Positions 51,301-60,300 of a stretch of DNA of 64,000 nucleotides are shown here, piece by piece; position 1 is the stretch's first letter, and each line of letters starts with the position of its first letter. The notes under the pieces were generated by a model. That model saw only the letters and a program-made list of their open reading frames with translations. It did no database searches and was not told where the DNA came from. Source of the stretch: Monarcha castaneiventris obscurior (taxonomy: Eukaryota > Chordata > Aves > Passeriformes > Monarchidae); NCBI GenBank assembly GCA_026261815.1, contig JAMPIT010000481.1:992001-1056000 (forward strand), in the 5' to 3' direction. The translations under genes and the position numbers were made by a program.

Positions 51301-54300
51301 TTTTTTTGAAAAAAATATTCTTGTTACTTACTGGAGGTCCTGGTAGTCCTTTTCCCTGGAAACAACATTTGAAACAGTAAAAGATCACTCAGAAGCCAAA
51401 CATATAGGAAGAAAAGAAAACCTCAGAAAACACTGCTAATTTTTTTTTTGTTCTACGTTTCCTTATCACTCCCTTGCCCCTAATAATTATAATTTGCAAT
51501 AAGAGCAGAGTCTTGATGAATCCTTTTGTTGCCTCTAATAATTTGTATTCCCTTTCCATGGGTGTTACCTACGAGACATCTGTAAGAAGAGTGATGTGTG
51601 CTGGCACTAGAGTGGGACATGGAGAGGAGGACAACATTCCAGTTTATCTATTTCTCCTTTTTCTTTTCCTTTTAATTTTGATCAGACATTAGGTAATGTC
51701 TAATGATTTTAATAGCATTTGATATGTCAGCCTGTGTCCCAGGCTGGTTTGCTTTTACAGCACCTCAAAGACTCCAAGCAGGTCCTGTGTCACCAGAACA
51801 GGTCACACATACATATTTAAACATTTCAAACAACATATTCACTCATTCAGGCTTTGATCCCTTTGTTTGGGGAACAAAGCTTCCCGTCCTCTCTTGGTGA
51901 TGGTTTTGGCACAATGTTCCACACTTTCATCACATGTGCTGTTCTGGGAGGTACTTACAGCTGGTCCAGGTGGCCCAGCAGGTCCTAAGGCACCCTATGG
52001 GAATAAAACAGAATCAAAATTAGCAGGGATAAAAGAGAAACTTCCACATGGGGAGTCACCAAGGCCTGCTCTCCTTGGAAACTCCAGCAGTGTCTTGCAG
52101 AAACAGGACACAAGTGGAGATGCTCAGCTGAATTCACACATAGAAGGACAGAAACTTATGGATAATTACCCTGGAAGTTCCAGCTGGCATCAGATGAATA
52201 TCTAAATATCCTCCGTGAATATCTAAATGTTCATAACTTGGCTTTTATCTGCTTGAAATAGTCTCATTCATAATACATTCATATTGCAGATCCAATGACT
52301 AAGTTTTCTAAAACTATTAACAAATTTTGGACTTATTCTAGTGAATTTTATTAATTCATCCATTTTCCTTTCAAGCAAAGCCAAAGATTTGGCAGCTTCT
52401 GCTACTTCACTAACTTCCTTAGCAAATTCCCAGTCTCCTTTTCCCAGTTTGCATTCCTGCTCTTAGGCTTGACTGGAGCTAGGTGATCTCATGGCTTAGA
52501 CTAGAATTAAGTCACCCTTGAAGTTGTGAACTTCCTGCTTGACTAAAGATAAGAAGACAGAGAGACCTCCTTAACCCCTTTGCTGCATTGCAAAGCTGCC
52601 AGCTGGCCAGCAGGCTGTAAAATTAATTATGGCTGATCATTCTGAAGCAGAATCCCAGAATGGTCTGGGTTGGAAGGGACCTCAAAGCCCACCTTGTTCC
52701 ACCCCTGTGCCACGAGCAGGGACACTGGAGCAGGGGGCAGGGACAAAGCAGGGACATCTCCTTGCACAGGGACAAAGCTCCTGTGGCCTCTCCCCACTCC
52801 AAACTTTTTTTCCAAACACCCCCAAAATGCTGCACAGAAACATCTCGAGGATGATGTCCTGAGCTGGGATTAAACAGTGCCTGCCCCTAGAACAAGGTGG
52901 ATGCAGACCTGGAGAATATCCCAGCACACAGAGCTTGCTGTGACCCCAGGGGTGATGCCTGCCCTCTCCTCATGGTCTGTGCACCAAAGATTAGAAATGT
53001 TTCCCTTGTTAAGCCTAAGGAGAAAGACACGGAGGACCCAAGGCCTCATTAGGAGTGGTCTTGTGAGCAGGGGACTGTAATCCAATAAAAATCAGCCATG
53101 CTGGGAATGTCAGCTCATTCATTTCTCTCGCTGCAGGTTACTCTGCTCTGCCTGCACTCACTTTTATCTTCAGGCTGAAAATCCTTACCACTACTGATGG
53201 TTGTGAGGGACAAGCTGGGATCTCCTCCTGCAGGGTAAACATTGAATTCCTGGCACCTCCTGACTCGCACCCTAATTCTGAAAGCAGCTGCATCGCCCCT
53301 TCCTGCTTTGGCCAATAGGCCAGAAAGTTGGCAGAGCACCCAAAATGCCAAATGCTGGTACTTTACACTCCCTAATTTTGGTGTCTTGGAGAGTGTAAGG
53401 TGCAGAATGCAGCAGTGAACATTCCTGGGAAGGTAAGAGATTATCAAGTCCCTGAATGAGCTGATGCTACTGCAGCAAGTGCAAAGGAGAGACTCTAATT
53501 TACATCTCAATTTTAATAACATTGTCTGACTCGACTCACTCTCCTGGTAACAATGTTCTTTTTCTTTTGATTAGAAAACAGTATCACCATAATTTTTCAT
53601 TTTACAGTAATTTACTTTGTGAATAGACAATTATGGAGCGTAGAAAATACTTGATTATTATGATATTCATAAATAGAAGTGAATAATTATGTTCTCCTTA
53701 TTGCTTTCAGTGTAAAGCAACAAACTTCAAAATGGTTTTTGAGAACTTTCCAATGAAGGACACCAGTATCCAACACAGAGGTCAGAACCCAACTCAACCC
53801 CATCTGAAAAGAAAGGGTTTATAAAATTGAAAAAACAAGTAGGCTTGATCTAATCAGTCTGTAAGCAGAACCAGGAGAAAAGCTAATCCATGCTGAGAGC
53901 AGCAGGAGATATTTAGGATAAAAATCCTTTTGGAAATGTTTGGCAATAAAGTGTAACTGAAAACTCCATGAGCCCGCTTCTCGACACTAAACAGCTTCGC
54001 TCTCAGACACTCCAGTTCAAAAAAACAAGCTTATTTAGAAGAAATCAGAGTGTTAAGCATGAATTCAAATCCACAACAAGTAGACAGCTTATTTCAGTGA
54101 GTCCTGCAAGACTGAAATACATTCTAAAAGATAGGGAGAAAAAAAAGAGTCAGGCTACCAGTGCTGTTCACTTAGAGTGCTAAAGCTTTGAGAGGTTTTC
54201 CCTTTCTCCAGGTTTTTATTAGACCAATTAAAACAATTTCCCAGATGGACCAGTGACCTTGAAAACCTCCCATAAATGGCGAGGGGTCCCAGGTTTGCCC

Positions 54301-57300
54301 CATGCTGCCAGACTGAGCCACAAGATGTGAGAAAGCTCAGCAAACCCGAGCGTGCAGCGAGGGCAGCTCTGCCTGGGGGCTCCCACCCAGCGGCCAGAGA
54401 GGAAGTTCTGCTGCCCAGAAATTATCTGCTCAATTTCCCTGCAGGGCAGGAGCCCTGTGCTACCGTGGGCATGGGCAGGCACTGCCACCCAGCAGAGAAC
54501 AGGGCACGGAGCTGCTCACAGCCTCCCGCGGGTGGTCCTGAGCTCTCCTAGTCTGAAAATCAGGGATCTGCTCCTGGATGGTGCTGGACTATTGCCACAG
54601 AATGTCTGAGAGCAGCCAGGATTTTGCGGCCCTGGATCTCTGGGGAGAAAGAAGGGCATGAGGGACAGAAGAGAGTGGGGTTTAAGATAGTGGTGATGGA
54701 CAGAGGCTGGGAGCTGTGACCAGGATGTCCAGAGCTGTGACCAGGATGTCCAGAGCTGTAACCAGGATGTTTGGAGCTGTGGCCAGGATGTTTGGGCCCT
54801 GCCACTCAACCTTCCCACTGGCCACAAAAACTTTGCCTGTCACACGGGAAAGGAAGAAGAGCAGCTCTAAAATACATGGCTCTACCACACACCCCTTTAA
54901 ATAACTCACAGATTTTTTAGATTTGAGCAAGTGCTTGGGGCAACAGGTGGATTATTGGGATACACTGAACATGTTACAAAAATCCAGCCCATCACTGCAG
55001 CCCCCAGTGCAAAGGGCCAGCAAGCCAGCTGTGGACACAAGCCTCATGTTTCCATCTGGGAGACAGGAGAGCAGCCATGCTGGATCCCAATCTGTGCTGA
55101 GTAGCTCACTGATGGTTATTCCTTAATGTCACTGGGAGGCCTAAGTGTGGGTGGTGGCTGGGGATGATCTCAAGGACATCTGTAACATCTCTGGCAGTTG
55201 TTTCTCTGTCCCTGTGGTGCCCCTCAGCAGAGCTGGAACATGCAGGAAGCAGAAACAATTCTTATTTCTTGCTAGGCTGGCTGGGGAACACTATGGCAAC
55301 TAATAATGCAACCATATGGACAGCTCCAGAAATAATAAAAGGCAAAAGTTTAAACAATTAATACACAGTAGCATTAATTACAAACAACACAAAGCCGCCA
55401 ACTCAGACTGCAAATAAAGGCCAAAATAACTTCACTTTGATAAACTTCATAATTAAGTCTGTCGACTGCTTCAAGAAACTTTTTGGATGCTTGAAATATC
55501 CCCAGTACAGCCACCACTGAGACAACCCAAGCAGGTTCAAAGCCATGTGAAAGAAAGGTGGATCTCATGCCCTGCCTAATGAAAAGCCACCTGGGGCTGC
55601 ATTTCAAGGATCCAACTATTTTGCAAGGGTTTACATGAAAATCAACACTTGAATATCACCAATTTACAGCAGAATGTGAAAATCATCACCACAATCAGTG
55701 ACAATGACCATTTAAAGGGTTTTGGGATGTAATGGGGTACTCACACGGTCTCCTGGAGGCCCATTTGGGCCAGGTGGGCCATCAGTTCCTGTTAAACCCT
55801 GTAAAAAAAACCCAAAAGATCAAGAGAGTGCCATCCTGTCAGCAAAACACCTCCAAATTGTTCTCATATTTCTCAGTTTAGCCTAGAGATGCTTCTCCTT
55901 CAATTTCTCCTGATATGCAAGACATGGATTTAAGTCCAGGACTCACTTTCCTTCCCCAGTAGGCACAGAGAAAGTTGATCAGAAAAACACTCCTGCCTAT
56001 GTGAAAGATTGAAAAGACCTATGAGAAGATGACAAAATACTCACATCCACTCCAGGAAGGCCAGGCAACCCAGCTTCACCTGCAGCTCCGGGCTTCCCTG
56101 GTGCACCTTTTGGCCCCTACATGAGGTAAACAGTCAATTATTATAATAAAATAACAAGAGAAAAGCAGCAAGGGTGCAAGGATGGAAGCTCATTTGTTGA
56201 TGTGTTGATTTTACACCATGCAACATGGGAGAATCCCATGAAGAGAGGCAAATCTTGCCATGAATCCATATCCAAATCCTGAATTTCAGTGCTTTGGCTC
56301 ACTCCCACATGCTTACAAGCTGTTCTTAGTAGGGGGCAGGAAGGGATGCAGTAAGTGGCCAAAGCAAAGGGCTCTGCCACCTGGTACAATTTTAAGCACC
56401 CCTTGGCAGACTGAGCAGCTGAAGCAGACTCAGAGCAGTGCCAAAAATAACCACGTGATGTGGCTTGGTGCCAATAATTTCATTATACAGGTGATGCACA
56501 AGCTTCATCTCACTTATTTCATTCATTAATTTCATTTTCTTTTTATTTCGCTGATAGCACTGAAGCAGGAGGAGGCGTTTGTCCCCTGGGGCAGTGCTGA
56601 GCATCCCCACTCCTGGGAATTCTGTGGCAGAGGAAGAGGAAAGGGGGGCTGTAAGTGCCAGCTCATGCCCTGCATCCTCTCAGAAGGATGGACAAGTCAA
56701 TACCAAGCAGGAAATACTTACTGGTGGGCCTGGCAAACCAGGAGGGCCTGGCTCTCCCTAGAGGAAAGAGAAAAGGCAGTGTTAGTGCTGAACCTCTCCT
56801 TGGTGACTCTTTCCAACAATGATGTTCCCAGCTGCACTCAAACCTCTCCTTGTGCCCACTCCAAGATTTACCAAGCTCATGGAGCTGATGCTCTAAACCC
56901 TGCTACCCCCTAAGCAGGATGAGCCTGGATAGCCTTTTCCAACATCTACAGCAGCCAGTCTGGGGGAATCCACATCCCCAGGCTCCCAGAGAGAACCAGT
57001 GCTCCTGAACAGTGCCCCCACCACCTCCAAATTCTTCCAGATAGAGTTAGGAGTTATTTGCACTTGGGATTGCCTGCAAATGAGGCAGAGAGGAAGCTGG
57101 ATGGGTGTCACGGCTTCCAAACATCTCTCTGGTGAAACAGAGGGATAGAGGGATAAACTGCAGGTTTCCAGGGCACAGTATGAAGCTGTGGTACCACCAG
57201 GAGCTGGGGATTACCACGAAGTGAAGAATGAACAAACTGTCTGCAATGATTTTCTTCATATGACTAAACTTGGACAGGAGAAGCAAATGAGCACAGCCCC

Positions 57301-60300
57301 CAACTGATTTCCACCTAATCCAATTGCACAATCTGGATTAAACACAATTTTCATATGCTATTTCAAAAGCACTTTATTTTTTTTCCTATTCTAATGAAAA
57401 GAAACTTCTAAGAAGAGCACTAAAGGTGTTTGTGAGACAGTATTTTATAAGTCTTCAATCACTTCTTCCAGCTCAGCCAGTTGTAAGTGTGTTCATAAGT
57501 GTGTGTGTGGACTCCAAAGAACAATTTGTGTTTTATTGTTAGGCCCCAAAAGAAACAAACATTTGTGAACAGCAGGAGCTCGACTGGAGCTTGGTTTCCA
57601 ACTCATCCCACAGAAAAACACTTTGTGTCCCAGGCCAGAGGGTACCCAGCCCTCCTGGCTTTAGGGTAAGTACACTGAATATTGTGAGAGGTATGGAGTG
57701 GAAGGGGCAAGTTGGTACCTTGGAAGAAGAAAATCTCTGTGGAAGAAGGGTGGTTATTAACAGAGCAAGGCTGGAAATAACATCACCCCACCAAGGGCCT
57801 GGTAATCAGGAGCCAGGAGGTGTCTGCAGAGCTGTGGGGTTTACAGCAGGTTTCTGTATTTACTGGGTAGGCTGTGGGCAGATCCCTCCAGCCCGGCTGC
57901 CTGGAGCTGCTCAGGATTTCTGTCCTGCACCACTGACCCACCACAGGGTCCCTGAACAGAGGCATCTTTATGCTCTGACTTGCTGAAGCAACTCCTTCAG
58001 TATCATTTGCCCACAGCTTTTCCATAAATAGTTATCACTATCATGGCTGGGGAAGGTTCCCTGCCAAGGAAATGAAAGGAGCAGTTCTTTTGAAATGAAA
58101 AGGCATCTGGAAACGGCAGTAGGGGTGGTTTGCTCCCTCCTCCAGCACCTGGGATTGCCAGCCCCTTGCATTTTTCCTTGTCTGCCTGGTGGGATTCTGC
58201 ACAGCGAGGTCACAGCACCAGCAAAGGCTGCTGGGGACCATCTTAAACCTTGATCCTGCCATCGTGGACCCCTGCAGGACTCTGCAGGAGCACCAGAACT
58301 TCAGAGAGCTGAATCAAAAGCCTAATCAGTGTTTGTACCCCTCATGCCAGATCACTGCGAATTAGAGGCAAGGGCTGTCAGCAAAAGGAAATGCTCTCCT
58401 GGTGCTGTGTCAGAGGGAAGGAAGTTCACTCTTTCTCAGCAAGTCAAGCCAGGAGAGAAAGCAGGAAAAAAAAAGCTTGATTTTTGAAAAGTGACAATTG
58501 CTTATTAGCAATTTAGGGAATTACCTCCCCAGAAATAATTCACAGGATCTTGTCACTAATTCTTTCCATCAAAACATGCTGTTTTTAGTCTTGGGAGAGA
58601 GAGATTTTGCTTGTTACTGAGTATGAAACGAGAGGCTTGTTAAAGGCTTTAATTATAAAGTATTTCAGAGAGACTCGATGTTGCAGCTCCTCCTGAAAGG
58701 CAGGGATGAAAGCAGGGCCTTCGAGAAATTGTGCTGAGGGGGTTCATCCAAGGAGATATCCTGAATAATTCAGCTGCATGTTCTGCACCTCTCACAGCTC
58801 ACAGCTGATGGTAAGAGACTGCTGAACACCTCGACAGCACTCACCCAGCTCAAAGACACCCACCAACACTTCCACACCACTTTCACCCAAAGTCACCTGT
58901 CCAGATGACCTGGCTGGAGTGGCTTACAGAGCACAGGAATACAGTGCAGAAAATTTTCAATTGCAATTAAAAAAAAAAGTCTCAGCACCAAGAGAAAAAG
59001 AAAATAATGTTCTCACTCTGCAGTGGCAGAACTGCCACTGCCACTCAGGATCCACATGATCCCCCCCTATGCAGCACTAGGAAAATGCAGAGTAGTGCTG
59101 AATTTTATATACCATCCTTCTTTGGAGTGTACTGAGAAAGAAAGGGCAGCTCTTAAGCAGGGAGGCTGCTTGACTGTGCTCAACACCAGCCACAGCCCCA
59201 CACCTCCTCCTGTGCCATTCCTGCAAGGACTCAATGTCCTATTGCACAGCAGGAACCATCCTGGAGCCTGTCCCTGGACAGCCAGACCATCTCACCTGAC
59301 ATCCTCTATCTATAGGAGGGATGGAGCTCAAGTCTGTTCAAATAAGAGACTATTCCTGCGTAGCCAAAACTCCAGCCCAAAGCTGGGACTGCAGGACTTT
59401 GCACCTTAAACACCTTACTCAGACATTTTATTTATTAGGGCTAAGTTCTTCGCATTAATTAGATGTTGTTACTTGATCCTGTCCCACGGGGAGCCTTCCA
59501 AAGCCTTTAGTTGTGGATAAAAGGGTGTAGGTCCACATGCCTGACACCTCCCTGGGCTCCTGTTTCCAAGAGCAATCAGAAGTGATGCTGGTGCTGCTCC
59601 AGAATTAAATATCCTCTGGAAAGCAGGAACTGAACAGCTACAGGGTTTCTTTCCCATTTCCTCTCTGCAGCAGTTGAAACTTGAAGTCTGAAGGGCTTCA
59701 TACTTCCCAAACTCTTCTTTTTGCTTCCATAGAGAATCCCAGCCAGCCTTTCCCAAAGCCTGCTGGCCACAGCAGTGTCCTGCTGTGGGGTTTCCACTGC
59801 TGCAAACAGGAACATGCATCCTTTGTCCTCTTCTGGGGTGTCCCCTGAAGCCTTTTGTGACACCACAAAAAACAGTGGAAGCTGCCGAGGTGCCAGCTCT
59901 GAACATCTCACACTGCAAAACCAGAGGGAGATTCCCAGGAAAACGGTCTCTGTTAGCCAAAGGACACTCAGGGGAAGCAGCTGGAAATCAATGAGGGTCT
60001 CTCTTCAGAGCAGCCTGGCTCAGGGAGCCGCAGGGAGAGCTCCCCACTGCAGGCACAAACACTCCTTGTTCACCATGTTCCAGGGAACTCATACTTTTTT
60101 TTTTTTACCTCCTTATCCAAAAGAAAATGACCTGCATGGAATGAACAGATTTTTTCAAGGTTGCTTAAGGGCCTAATTCCAATAAATGTACTTCAGACGG
60201 GCTTTAAAAACCGCTGCACTATTCCATAAGCAGCTCAGAGAGACAGGAGCTGCTCAAACTGGAAATCGAAGCAGGAACCCAGACTTCCTCATTTGATGTG

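Larger units (their letters stand above)
51995..55744 (-). other. COL9A3: COL9A3 intron 5
   Basis: 3.75 kb. Contains a CR1 fragment and a 21-bp tandem repeat (listed). A short TGAATATCTAAAT motif occurs twice near 52195–52230. No exon seen. Confidence 0.6.

Noticed and set aside
54560..54930. Repetitive open frames with a seven-residue period
   Set aside because: Direct result of the 21-bp tandem repeat, not a gene.
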